64,000 nt of DNA from Flavobacteriaceae bacterium (GTDB lineage Bacteria; Bacteroidota; Bacteroidia; Flavobacteriales; Flavobacteriaceae): the NCBI GenBank assembly GCA_003533785.1, contig DQCR01000056.1:18925-82924 (forward strand). Reading direction: 5' to 3'. The first letter of the stretch is position 1. Each line of letters begins with the position of its first letter. This document shows positions 36,490 to 45,513 of the stretch, one piece after another. The notes under the pieces were generated by a model. It searched no databases. It was given only the letters and a program-made list of their open reading frames with translations, and was not told the DNA's origin. A program made the translations under genes and the position numbers.

Positions 36490-37502
36490 AGGCTTCCTTT
36501 GAATTGCTTTAGGAAACGGATATCGTTCTCAAAAAACATTCGAATGTCTCCTATCTCATACAACAACATAGCAATCCGTTCGATTCCCATTCCAAAGGCA
36601 TAGCCCGAAAATTTCTCTGGATCAATCCCACAGTTGGAGAGTACATTGGGGTCAACCATTCCGCAACCCATTATTTCAAGCCATCCTGTTCCTTTTGTTA
36701 TTCGATAATCTGTTTCCGTTTTCAATCCCCAATATATATCAACCTCAGCACTGGGCTCCGTAAATGGAAAATAAGAAGGTCGCAAACGGATTTTTGATTT
36801 TCCAAACAAGGACTCGGTGAAATACAATAACATTTGTTTTAAATCGGCAAAGGAAACTTTTTCGTCGATATAAAGTCCTTCAATTTGATGAAATATACAA
36901 TGTGCTCTAGCCGAAATAGCCTCATTCCGAAAAACCCGGCCTGGAGAAAGGGTTCGTATAGGAGGTTGATTATTTTCCATATAACGAACCTGGACAGATG
37001 AAGTATGTGTGCGAAGGAGTATGTCAGGGTTGGTTTGGATAAAAAAAGTGTCTTGCATGTCTCTCGCAGGATGGTGTTCCGGCAAATTCAACGCAGTGAA
37101 ATTATGCCAATCGTCTTCTATTTCTGGACCTTCAGAAATAGAAAATCCTACTTGAGAAAATATATCAATAATTCGGTTACGAACCAGTGAAAGAGGGTGT
37201 CGGCTTCCAATCTCAATGGGAAAAGCAGGACGAAAAGGGTCGGTAACTTGGTTGGTACTTTGTTGTGCCGAAGTCTGAGATTGTAAATCTTTAACTTTAT
37301 CTCCAACCGCTTGTTTTAGTTGATTCAACAGCAGCCCGTATTCTTTTTTTTCTTCGGGAGGTACTTCGCGAAAGGCAGCAAATAAATCAGCCAATACCCC
37401 TTTTTTCCCAGCGTATTTTATCCGAAATGCTTCAATGGCTTCTGAATCTTGCTCTGTGAAGTTTTCAACGGTTTTGAGATGTTCTTGCACCTGGTTTATC
37501 AT
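36486..37502 (-). CDS. pheS: Phenylalanyl-tRNA synthetase alpha subunit
   Basis: 338 residues. Class II synthetase subunit that holds the Phe-tRNA active site. N-terminal coiled coil for tRNA binding (about 1-85), then the catalytic core with FRPAFPIEIGSRHPL, motif 2 region RVFRNEAISARAHCIFHQIEG and motif 3 GMGIERIAMLLYEIGDIR. pheT is not in the window. Downstream of a small unknown gene on the same strand (18-nt gap). Confidence 0.95.
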   Translation of the reverse strand: MINQVQEHLKTVENFTEQDSEAIEAFRIKYAGKKGVLADLFAAFREVPPEEKKEYGLLLNQLKQAVGDKVKDLQSQTSAQQSTNQVTDPFRPAFPIEIGSRHPLSLVRNRIIDIFSQVGFSISEGPEIEDDWHNFTALNLPEHHPARDMQDTFFIQTNPDILLRTHTSSVQVRYMENNQPPIRTLSPGRVFRNEAISARAHCIFHQIEGLYIDEKVSFADLKQMLLYFTESLFGKSKIRLRPSYFPFTEPSAEVDIYWGLKTETDYRITKGTGWLEIMGCGMVDPNVLSNCGIDPEKFSGYAFGMGIERIAMLLYEIGDIRMFFENDIRFLKQFKGSL

Positions 37503-37520
37503 GCAGTAAAAATAAGTGTT

Positions 37521-37886
37521 TTATTGAATCAATCCGCTTTCCATAAAATAATCGACAATGGCAGACTTCATTAGGATACTCTGTTCGCCTGGCTTTAGAT
37601 TGGGAAGGGCTTCTACCAATTCAAAATGTGGCCAACCCTCTGAATCATAAAAATCAAATCGATAGTATCCGTAGGGTTCCAAAACGCGACACACACCGAT
37701 ATGAATCAAATTGACATTGTCGTCTTTTTTAAATCGCTGGTGTAATTGCCCCAATTCTTGCAATCCAATTAAATAAAGAACGCCTTCCACATCCAAACTT
37801 TCTCCATCAGAAAAACGCTGGGTTAGTCTATCGATTAATTGATTCCATCGATCCTTCAATCGGTTGGTCTGGGAAGGTGTTGTCAT
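37521..37886 (-). CDS. Conserved-looking hypothetical protein
   Basis: 121 residues, soluble, no recognised domain. An N-terminal helical part (LKDRWNQLIDRLTQRF, VEGVLYLIGLQELG) is followed by an aromatic strand-rich segment (VLEPYGYYRFDFYDSEGWPHF). Probably co-transcribed with pheS, 18 nt downstream. Divergent from cvpA; TATCTTCG upstream of its start is one mismatch from TAnnTTTG. Confidence 0.6.
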   Translation of the reverse strand: MTTPSQTNRLKDRWNQLIDRLTQRFSDGESLDVEGVLYLIGLQELGQLHQRFKKDDNVNLIHIGVCRVLEPYGYYRFDFYDSEGWPHFELVEALPNLKPGEQSILMKSAIVDYFMESGLIQ

Positions 37887-37952
37887 GACAATACGAAGAT
37901 ACCTCTTTCCTTGCTATTGTAGAATCCCAAAAAAAATGCCACCTTGCCTTTT

Positions 37953-38471
37953 ATGAGTATAAATCCTATCGATTTAATTCTAGGTCTTTTACTGGGATAC
38001 GGTTTTATTCAAGGTTTTCGGAAAGGTTTTTTAGTTGAAGTTGCTTCTTTAGCGGCCCTGTTGCTGGGACTTTGGGGAGCTTTTCTTTTTGCAGATTGGG
38101 TTCAAAGCTTGATGAGTTCTTATTTCACAATCAATCCAATTCTTTCGAATGCGATGGCCTATTTCATTGTTTTTGTAGGAATTGTAGTTGCAATTTCATG
38201 GGTAGCCAAGGCAATTACTAAAGTGATTAATATGGTATCATTGGGGCTCCTCAATCGATTTTTGGGAAGTATTTTGGGAGGGGTGAAAATTGGCGTTTTC
38301 CTTAGCGCTTTGCTACTTGCTGTTCACAGAATCAATCTTCTAGTCACTTTACTCGATCCGACACTCCTTGAAGAATCTGTTCTCTATTTTCCAATCTACG
38401 AAATGGGGGGACTCATTTTTGATTGGGTTGTTGGTTTAGATTCCACCGGGCTACAAGATTCATTCATTTAA
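37953..38471 (+). CDS. cvpA: CvpA-family membrane protein
   Basis: 172 residues from the ATG at 37953; a TTG three codons earlier is less likely. Four hydrophobic helices and the family opening NPIDLILGLLLGYGFIQGFRKGFL. CvpA proteins are inner-membrane proteins linked to colicin V export and envelope stress; their molecular role is unclear. The stop lies 2 nt from the end of convergent batE. Confidence 0.88.
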   Translation: MSINPIDLILGLLLGYGFIQGFRKGFLVEVASLAALLLGLWGAFLFADWVQSLMSSYFTINPILSNAMAYFIVFVGIVVAISWVAKAITKVINMVSLGLLNRFLGSILGGVKIGVFLSALLLAVHRINLLVTLLDPTLLEESVLYFPIYEMGGLIFDWVVGLDSTGLQDSFI

Positions 38472-38473
38472 GA

Positions 38474-39235
38474 TTATAATTCTCGAATCATAGCTCCTGA
38501 CACCCAGCCTTCTGCACCATTGGCAATTCGGATTTTTTGCCAATCTTGAAATTGCTCCATAATTTGAACTTTGGTGCCTTCATGAAGGATAAATTGTACT
38601 TCTGAACGTTGATTGGGTTCATTGTTTACCTGAATTACTTCTGAAAAAACAATCCCAAATTGTTCGGAATGAAGTTTCGTGTATTTGGTGCTTGTTATTG
38701 TATAGCTGACCACTCCTAATAATCCCAATACTAATGCGGATACAAAAAGTTGTTTTTTGCTTTTAGATGATTGTATCCACAGGTAGACAATCAGTAGAAT
38801 TGAGAATAACCAGACCAAAAGCAAGGTTAACCAAGCCCATTGGTTCGTATGCATCATTCCTATCAACTTATTGTTAAAAGCCGTGATTTGGGTTTGTGGT
38901 AATTTTTCTATCGCATCCAGAGTCATATTCTTTGCAAAAAGAATATTATTGGATAAATCAGGATCCTGAGGCTTCAAGATCAATCCTTTTTCAAAATAAT
39001 AAATGCTTTCGGCAACCTCATTAAGCCGGTAGTAGGTATTACCCAAATTATAGTAAAGAGCCGCGCTGTGTTCTCCTGTTTCTAGTGCCTTGTGGTAGGC
39101 CTCCAAAGCCTGTTTATAAGCGGCGTTAGTGTAGGCCGTGTTCCCCTTTTGGAACCATTCCTCAGCAGTTTGAGCGGTAGAAATGAATCCTAGTATCGCA
39201 AAAATCAGAGTTAATATGTAGGATTTCTTCCTCAT
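38474..39235 (-). CDS. batE: BatE: TPR plus SH3-like domain membrane protein
   Basis: 253 residues. Signal peptide (first ~21 residues, ending ISTAQ), two or three TPRs (about 25-100, AALYYNLGNTYYRLNE), two transmembrane helices near 133-153 and 164-182, and a C-terminal bacterial SH3 domain ending in GWVSGAMIREL. Last gene of the eight-gene Bat operon; starts with an ATGA overlap with batD. It probably scaffolds the VWA proteins in the periplasm. Confidence 0.87.
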   Translation of the reverse strand: MRKKSYILTLIFAILGFISTAQTAEEWFQKGNTAYTNAAYKQALEAYHKALETGEHSAALYYNLGNTYYRLNEVAESIYYFEKGLILKPQDPDLSNNILFAKNMTLDAIEKLPQTQITAFNNKLIGMMHTNQWAWLTLLLVWLFSILLIVYLWIQSSKSKKQLFVSALVLGLLGVVSYTITSTKYTKLHSEQFGIVFSEVIQVNNEPNQRSEVQFILHEGTKVQIMEQFQDWQKIRIANGAEGWVSGAMIREL

Positions 39236-41007
39236 AGCTTTCGATCAATTTTTGTAATTATTTTCACAGCACTCTCATAGTCATTTTGAATTTGGACTTC
39301 GGAGGAGGGAGCATAACGAGCTCTTTCACAATTTTGCAATAATTGAACAAAAGCACCTGATAACATGGGTTCTACTCCTTTATTTTGTAGAAGAGTCTCT
39401 ATTTTTTCTTTATTAAAGTCCGTGGTTTCGATTTTGAATTTGGACTTCAAGTAATTGTGCAAGGCGGCTTCCAGCGCTTCGTAGAATTTTGTTTTGTTTC
39501 CGCTATTGTTTTTTGCGGTAACCAAATATTTTCGAGCCTTTCGACTGGCAGCTTTTTGCTTTCGGGACTGGACATCTGGAACTTGAGTCTGCCACCAACG
39601 GCGGAGCGGAATCATAAGTAATAAAAGAACTATTGGACTGATCAGAAGCGTATAAAAACGAGAAGTAGCCCAAAAGGTTTCTCTCTCGATAGAAGACCAG
39701 TTGGAACTTAGCTTGATGAATTTAAAATTGGCATTGGGAGCTTCTATTACATTGGAAGGAGTAGCTTTGGGAGCTACAGAAGTATTGGCCAATGGCCCTT
39801 CAAATACATCAATAACAAAATTCTGAGATCCTACCCTTTCGTAGCCTTCTTTCTTAGGATCAAAATAGGTAAAAGTCAATGGAGTGATTGGATATTTTCC
39901 TTGATATTGAGGAACAATCGTGTAGGTGTCTTCTATGGTCCCTTGCATCCCGCTCAGATTTGTTTTCACATCTTCTTTGTGTTCTGGCTCATAGACCTCG
40001 AGAGTATTAGGAACTTTTAATTTGGGTAAATCAAACAGTGTTAAGTTCCCTGTTCCCGTAACTTTAATTCGCGCTTGGAAGGATTCAGAGGCTTTGAGAG
40101 ATTTTTTGTTGAGTAATACATCAAAATCAAAGCGCCCAACTGCACCTGTGAAATCTTCAGGTTTTCCTGACTCAGGTAGGGGCTTAACCTCAACACTCGT
40201 TTCTCCTGCTGTAATCACCCTGTTGACCTGACGCATAATTCGGTCTCCAAAAAAATCACGTCGGTTGGTGGGCAATTCTGCTAATACATTCAAAGTGAGG
40301 GGTTCTAAAATAAGTTTCCCTGTTTTTTGCGGATAGAGAACAGTCTTGCGCCACACTACTACATTATAGGCTTCTCCATTGTAGGTCCCTTGTTCAATCC
40401 GTAGTTGAGGTATCTTAATATTTTGGCTCCAAAAATCAACAAATTTGGGACTCTCCATCTCCCTAGGTGCTTCCGAAATTTTGATTGGATTCCTAAAATA
40501 CAGTTTGTACTGAACGGTAACACGCTCGTTTAGATAGGGGTTTCGTTTGGAAACTTCAGCCACCAAGTGAAGGTTTTGATCGGCCAAATATTCTACACTA
40601 TTCGGGTCTTTTGGAACAGCGACTGCTTCAGTCACTTCAACTTGTATTGGCGTTGTTTTGTATGTCTCACCTTCGATCTCAACCGTGGCTTGCTTAATGA
40701 GCAAACGGCCTTTTCTCATAGGAGTCAAAAAGTAGGTGAATGTTTTTGAAAAACTGCGCTTCCCATTTACATAGGAGTTGCTAATCGATTGGTTGGGTCC
40801 TCCCATTATACGAAATCCTTCAAAACTAGGAGGGTTGAAATTATCTCCATTTTGATTCATTACGAAATCCATTCGAAGCCTTTCATTCAATCCCAGTTTT
40901 TTCTTACTCACTCGACCTTCGAAAGAAACTTGAGCCTGCAAAGGGATCGCTACTAACAAAAGCAGCAAAAATATAAATCCGGAATAAATACTCAAGCTCC
41001 GTTGCAT
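39232..41007 (-). CDS. batD: BatD
   Basis: 591 residues. Signal peptide (ends PLQAQ), a large periplasmic beta-rich region of the BatD/oxygen-tolerance family (YVNGKRSFSKTFTYFLTP, NPYLNERVTVQYKLYFRNP), one transmembrane helix near residues 449-466, and a cytosolic tail of about 120 residues with a helical domain (YEALEAALHNYLKSKFKIE). Known Bat operons affect aerotolerance and stress resistance, but the mechanism is unresolved. Separated from batC by 1 nt. Confidence 0.87.
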   Translation of the reverse strand: MQRSLSIYSGFIFLLLLLVAIPLQAQVSFEGRVSKKKLGLNERLRMDFVMNQNGDNFNPPSFEGFRIMGGPNQSISNSYVNGKRSFSKTFTYFLTPMRKGRLLIKQATVEIEGETYKTTPIQVEVTEAVAVPKDPNSVEYLADQNLHLVAEVSKRNPYLNERVTVQYKLYFRNPIKISEAPREMESPKFVDFWSQNIKIPQLRIEQGTYNGEAYNVVVWRKTVLYPQKTGKLILEPLTLNVLAELPTNRRDFFGDRIMRQVNRVITAGETSVEVKPLPESGKPEDFTGAVGRFDFDVLLNKKSLKASESFQARIKVTGTGNLTLFDLPKLKVPNTLEVYEPEHKEDVKTNLSGMQGTIEDTYTIVPQYQGKYPITPLTFTYFDPKKEGYERVGSQNFVIDVFEGPLANTSVAPKATPSNVIEAPNANFKFIKLSSNWSSIERETFWATSRFYTLLISPIVLLLLMIPLRRWWQTQVPDVQSRKQKAASRKARKYLVTAKNNSGNKTKFYEALEAALHNYLKSKFKIETTDFNKEKIETLLQNKGVEPMLSGAFVQLLQNCERARYAPSSEVQIQNDYESAVKIITKIDRKL

Positions 41008-41008
41008 A

Positions 41009-41827
41009 CTACCAATCTTTCTTTCCCTTCACTGGGGTCCCTTTTACCTTTTGGGCTTTGATTTTATCTTGAACTTTTTTCTCTTGATTGTTCATTGCTT
41101 CCAACAAGCTTTTGACTTGCTGTGGAGACAATTGTCCTTCTTTGGGTTGGGGAGGTTGTTTTTTTTCAGGCTTTTCGTTTTTCTTATCTTCTGGATTGTC
41201 TTTAGAGTCATTGCCTTCTTCCCTCTTATCTTTGTTGTCCTTTTTGTCCTGTTCCCCTTGGTCATCAGATTCGTCCCCTTCGTCTTTGTTATCGCTCTGA
41301 TCTTCTTTGTCCTCGTTTTTATCGTTTTTGGAATCTTGATCTTTATTTTGATCCTTATTCTGATCTTTATTTTTTTGATCCTGGTCTTGTTGTTGTTTTT
41401 CTTTTTCCAACATTTTTTTGGCTAAGGCATAATTGTAACGAGTCTCTTCATCCGCCGGGTTGTTACGAAGTGCGTTTTTATATGCTTCAACGGCTTGGCC
41501 ATAATCCTTCTGTTCCATGCTCACATTGCCCATGTTATGAAAGGCTTGGTGCCTATCCGATTGACTGGATGTTTTTTTCTGGGTTTCAAAGTAACGTTGT
41601 GCCGCTTCATCAAAATCGCCTTCTTGGTAGTGATTATTTCCTAAGTTATAAAGTGCTTCAATACGATTTGGATTTTCAGAGAGCGCTTTTCGATACTCCA
41701 TTTCAGAGACAATGGTCTCCTCTGAATTAAATAATTCATTTGCTTTTGAAATCGTATTAGATACCTCAGAATCTTGGCCCCAGCTCAATGGAAAACCAAA
41801 CAAAAAAAGAAAATGCCAAAGTTTCAT
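41009..41827 (-). CDS. batC: BatC: TPR protein with long charged low-complexity tail
   Basis: 272 residues if started at the ATG at 41827, which places the signal peptide (MKLWHFLFLFGFPLSWGQ) at the N-terminus and gives a 1-nt gap from batB; the ATG at 41854 would overlap batB by 26 nt. Three TPRs cover about 30-130 (ALYNLGNNHYQEGDFDEAAQR). Then ~90 residues consist almost only of K, D, Q, E, N and S, with tandem QNKD/DQNK repeats, ending in a short conserved-looking SPQQVKSLLEAMNNQEKKVQ helix. Confidence 0.85.
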   Translation of the reverse strand: MKLWHFLFLFGFPLSWGQDSEVSNTISKANELFNSEETIVSEMEYRKALSENPNRIEALYNLGNNHYQEGDFDEAAQRYFETQKKTSSQSDRHQAFHNMGNVSMEQKDYGQAVEAYKNALRNNPADEETRYNYALAKKMLEKEKQQQDQDQKNKDQNKDQNKDQDSKNDKNEDKEDQSDNKDEGDESDDQGEQDKKDNKDKREEGNDSKDNPEDKKNEKPEKKQPPQPKEGQLSPQQVKSLLEAMNNQEKKVQDKIKAQKVKGTPVKGKKDW

Positions 41828-41828
41828 A

Positions 41829-42878
41829 CTAGGAATTCGTTTGTGATTTTTCATTGAATAAATTCAATTTTTTTATCCATTTGGTTTGGGTTGAGAAAAC
41901 CATACGTTCAATCAAAATTAATAGGAATGATGCAAAAAGGAAAGCCTGAAATTGATCCTTATAACTAACAAATTTTTTGGCTTCAAATTCCTGCTTATCC
42001 ATATCTTTCAATTGTTCTGTAACAAAATCGAGAACTTGTTGGGTATTATTTCCGTCTTGATAAGCCCCGGTTGTTGCCTCTGCGATCTGTTGCAGCATTG
42101 TAGCATTGCGCTTGGTTACTACAACCTCTCCATCTAGGTCTTTTTTATAGCTTTCCACAATTCCATTTTTCTTAATGGGAATGGGGGAACCTGCTTCCGT
42201 CCCCACTCCCAGGGTAAAAATTGTAATTCCTGCCGCAGCAGCTCGATTGGCAGCCGTGATGCCTTCTTCAGAATGATCCTCCCCATCGCTAATTAGAAAA
42301 ACAACTTTATTGGTTTGTTGCGTATCGTCAAAAAATGTAGCCGATAAGTCCAAGGCAGCATCTATGGCTGTTCCTTGTGAAGACAGCATCTCTGTATTCA
42401 AACCCTGTAAAAACATTTTGGCAGCGCCATAGTCTGTTGTTATGGGCAGCTGAGGTACTGCTTGGGCAGCATAAGCAATGATCCCTACTCGATCACTGGC
42501 CAAACGATTGATAATGGCCGATACCAACCGCTTTGATTTCTCCAACCGATTGGGAGCTATATCTTCGGCCAACATACTCTTAGATACATCCACAGCAAAT
42601 ACCAAATCTACTCCTTCTCTGGTTACCGTTTCTAATTCTGTACCTATTTTGGGGTTGACTAAGCCTCCAATCAAAAACAAGAGAGCAATGCTCAATAAAA
42701 ACAGCTTAAGTCGAGGTTTGAACTTAGAACGATTTGGACTCAATTGATCCAATAACTCTACTCCTCCCCATTGAGTTTGCCTTCTTTTTTGCCATAGGGA
42801 ATACATAGATTCCCCTAGCCATAAAATGGGAATGATGGCCAAGGCATAGAGATAGATAGGAAGATCTAATTGATACAT
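41829..42878 (-). CDS. batB: BatB: VWA-domain membrane protein
   Basis: 349 residues. N-terminal helix (~8-24) and a second helix (~57-75), then a von Willebrand A domain with an intact MIDAS (AVDVSKSMLAED, TDYGAAK, SDGEDHSEEG), and a C-terminal helix near 315-330. The VWA faces the periplasm. It abuts batA exactly (no gap), so the two VWA proteins are made in a coupled fashion. Confidence 0.9.
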   Translation of the reverse strand: MYQLDLPIYLYALAIIPILWLGESMYSLWQKRRQTQWGGVELLDQLSPNRSKFKPRLKLFLLSIALLFLIGGLVNPKIGTELETVTREGVDLVFAVDVSKSMLAEDIAPNRLEKSKRLVSAIINRLASDRVGIIAYAAQAVPQLPITTDYGAAKMFLQGLNTEMLSSQGTAIDAALDLSATFFDDTQQTNKVVFLISDGEDHSEEGITAANRAAAAGITIFTLGVGTEAGSPIPIKKNGIVESYKKDLDGEVVVTKRNATMLQQIAEATTGAYQDGNNTQQVLDFVTEQLKDMDKQEFEAKKFVSYKDQFQAFLFASFLLILIERMVFSTQTKWIKKLNLFNEKSQTNS

Positions 42879-43883
42879 CTATATAAAGCTTTTAAATACT
42901 GTTTTTCTCAACAACCATTCCACAACGAGTAACACGAAGGCTAGAATTGCCAAAGGGCGGTATTTTTCTTCAAAATTGTAGTACTTGAATTCTTCAATCT
43001 CTGTTTTTTCCAGTTTATTAATTTCGTCGTAAATCTCAACCAAACGTTGGTTGTCTGTAGCTCTAAAATAAAGCCCTCCTGTGGTTTTGGCAATGGTGCG
43101 AAGCAATTCTTCATCTATTTCAACTTTGGTCATGCCGTATTGAAATTTACCATTGGGTAAAACCCCTACTGGAGCCCGTGCCGTTCCATTACTTCCAAGA
43201 CCTATAGTGTAGGTTTTGATGCTATACTCAACGGCCAACTCTGCCGCAATTCTAGGGTCAATAAATCCAGAATTATTGACACCGTCTGTTAGCAGAATAA
43301 TGACTTTACTTTTTGCCCGACTGTCTTTCAGTCGATTGACTGCAGTAGCCAAGCCCATGCCGATAGCTGTCCCATCTTCAATCAATCCTTGATAGCTGAT
43401 TTCTCGTAAGCTGTTTGTTACAATATTTTTATCACTAGTGATTGGGGTCTTCGTATAACTCTCCCCAGCATATACCACCAAACCAATTCGATCACTCACC
43501 CGATTCCCAATAAAATCGCTTGCCACTCGTTTTAGTGCTCGCAGCCTATTGGGTTTTAAGTCCTGGGCCAACATACTTGAAGATACATCAATGGCCATTA
43601 CTATATCGATCCCACTATTTGTCACCGTTCGTGTGGAAACATCTTTGGTCTGTGGGCGTGCCAAAGCTAGTATTAAGGCTAATAAACTAAGTAAACGAAG
43701 AACCAAAAGAAGGGGTCTATACCAGGCTAATCCACGATGCTTTTGGTCAAATCCTCCAAGGGAAGACCAAGTGAGTTGTGGTTCTGAGCGATTTCTGGTT
43801 AAGTACTCCCAAGCTAACCAAAGTGGCATTACGGCCAGCAGCCATAAATAATTGGGATTCGCAAAATATATTCCGTTGATCAA
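42879..43883 (-). CDS. batA: BatA: VWA-domain membrane protein
   Basis: 334 residues, the same layout as BatB: two N-terminal helices (~10-27, ~58-75), VWA domain with MIDAS (AIDVSSSMLAQD, LTDGVNNSG) and C-terminal helix (PLAILAFVLLVVEWLL). It looks like a duplication partner of BatB. 1-nt gap from the preceding gene. Confidence 0.9.
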   Translation of the reverse strand: MINGIYFANPNYLWLLAVMPLWLAWEYLTRNRSEPQLTWSSLGGFDQKHRGLAWYRPLLLVLRLLSLLALILALARPQTKDVSTRTVTNSGIDIVMAIDVSSSMLAQDLKPNRLRALKRVASDFIGNRVSDRIGLVVYAGESYTKTPITSDKNIVTNSLREISYQGLIEDGTAIGMGLATAVNRLKDSRAKSKVIILLTDGVNNSGFIDPRIAAELAVEYSIKTYTIGLGSNGTARAPVGVLPNGKFQYGMTKVEIDEELLRTIAKTTGGLYFRATDNQRLVEIYDEINKLEKTEIEEFKYYNFEEKYRPLAILAFVLLVVEWLLRKTVFKSFI

Positions 43884-43884
43884 C

Positions 43885-45513
43885 CTACAATTCTTTAATG
43901 AGTTCTACACTATTAAGTATTCGTTCTTCCAAATTTTTCCCATACCGGTCCTCCTTGGCATACATGAGTGTCAATTCAATTTTACCCTCTTCAAAATCAA
44001 ATATCAAACTGGTGTAATTATTCCGAATTCTTTTTGACGCTCCTTTTCTTGGATAGTCTAAGGTTCCAAAGATTTTTAAAGCGGGAATACCTGAGGCCGT
44101 TTCCATGACCTCGGAATTGATAAGGATATTATTGGCGCCTAGAGATTGATAGTTTTGGATCGTTGCATCTGTGATAGCTTGGACCTCATCTGCTGTGGCT
44201 ACATTGGGGGTTGATGGCACGTCTGAATTTTGGTCTTTTTTGGGTTTTTCACTGAACTTCAGTGTGATGAAAAAAGCATCGTCGGGAGTCCCTAATACAA
44301 ACTGTTTGAAAACATTCTCGTCAATAGACTCCACTCGCTTTAGTACGCTAGGGGTTGACATTCGAATCGGAGGAATTCCATACATACTGGTGATCCAAGA
44401 ATTATTTTCCAGTTTCTTTGTGGGATATCCCAATAAAGTGTCCCGAACTGGATAGAAACCAAACCACAATATGGCACCAGCTAATGAAAAAATAAAAAGG
44501 CTGGCAGAGACCAAACTAACAATTCGAATCCTTTTTTTTCGCTTTTGTTGTCTATGAAATTTTTGATAGGCGACCATTTGCTGCATTTCCTCCGCTGTAG
44601 GTTCTGGGAGTCCTTTTTTGGTATCTATAAGTACTTCTTCAACCAAATCTCGATCCGTAGTAGCAATTCCAGGGTCGGGGAGTGAACGAGCGAACTTTAC
44701 TAAATCAGCTGTTTCCAAGACTCCTTTTAGGTTCTTTAGCGTTTCTGTCTTCAATATTATTTTCCCAGCGTCTTGCAACAACATTAACTTCTGCACTAGC
44801 TCATCAGAAGTACTTTCTAAGGCATCTACTTTTGCTTCTTCCTCCAAATAACGGCGAACGATCTCCGTGAGTTTTGAATAGTAGGATTTAAATTCTTCTT
44901 GATTTTTGGGGGTTCGATTCTCTAAAGATTTTAAATCTTGGAGGGCTTGATCAAAAGGAGGTAATTGTTGTTCTCGTTCTGCTTTTCGCTTTTGTAAAAT
45001 AAAATATGCATAAAGCCCTCCAATTCCGAGTAGTAAGAATACTAGAACAAGTAGGCCATTTCGGATCCATCGATCGTAATTTCGTTCAACTGGAATCAAT
45101 GGTTTGATGGCGAACATTTTTTGTTTTAAGGTATCTACTAGCACGTCTCGCACTTCGATTTCGATAGAATCTGAAACCAGAGATTGTCCATTCAAAATCA
45201 CCCGTTGCTGGGGTAGCCAATATCGTCCTGAGTCAAATTGAATAAGCGCATATTTTTTGGTATACAAATAATGACTCTGTGCTTTGAGCGTGTCCAGTGG
45301 GAAATCAAAAATGATTTCAAAGGGTAGAAAAGAGGTCTTCTCAGCAAATAATACTTGATCTGTTTTATCTGCTTTCAATTGCAATGTATAATTCAATTGA
45401 GCCCCTATCTGAATGGATAAGGAATCTACAGCTGTTGTGAGATTGTCTTGTGACGATTGTGCCCAACTGGTTAAACTCCCTATCAAGGCACATAAAAGAA
45501 TACGTGTTTTCAT
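43885..45513 (-). CDS. Bat-operon membrane protein (DUF4381-like)
   Basis: 542 residues. Signal peptide (ends SWAQ), periplasmic domain of ~140 residues, helix near 155-173 (GLLVLVFLLLGIGGLYAYF), a cytosolic helical segment (EFKSYYSKLTEIVRRYLEEE) typical of the DUF4381 protein in bat operons, a second transmembrane helix near 332-352 and a C-terminal domain of about 190 residues that I do not recognise. The C-terminal extension makes it longer than a plain DUF4381 protein. Overlaps the DUF58 gene end by 4 nt. Confidence 0.7.
   Translation of the reverse strand: MKTRILLCALIGSLTSWAQSSQDNLTTAVDSLSIQIGAQLNYTLQLKADKTDQVLFAEKTSFLPFEIIFDFPLDTLKAQSHYLYTKKYALIQFDSGRYWLPQQRVILNGQSLVSDSIEIEVRDVLVDTLKQKMFAIKPLIPVERNYDRWIRNGLLVLVFLLLGIGGLYAYFILQKRKAEREQQLPPFDQALQDLKSLENRTPKNQEEFKSYYSKLTEIVRRYLEEEAKVDALESTSDELVQKLMLLQDAGKIILKTETLKNLKGVLETADLVKFARSLPDPGIATTDRDLVEEVLIDTKKGLPEPTAEEMQQMVAYQKFHRQQKRKKRIRIVSLVSASLFIFSLAGAILWFGFYPVRDTLLGYPTKKLENNSWITSMYGIPPIRMSTPSVLKRVESIDENVFKQFVLGTPDDAFFITLKFSEKPKKDQNSDVPSTPNVATADEVQAITDATIQNYQSLGANNILINSEVMETASGIPALKIFGTLDYPRKGASKRIRNNYTSLIFDFEEGKIELTLMYAKEDRYGKNLEERILNSVELIKEL

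Noticed and set aside
41051..41425. Very hydrophobic frame opposite batC
   Set aside because: It is the complement of the Lys/Asp/Gln repeat codons, which reads as Phe/Leu/Ile/Val; not a real membrane protein.
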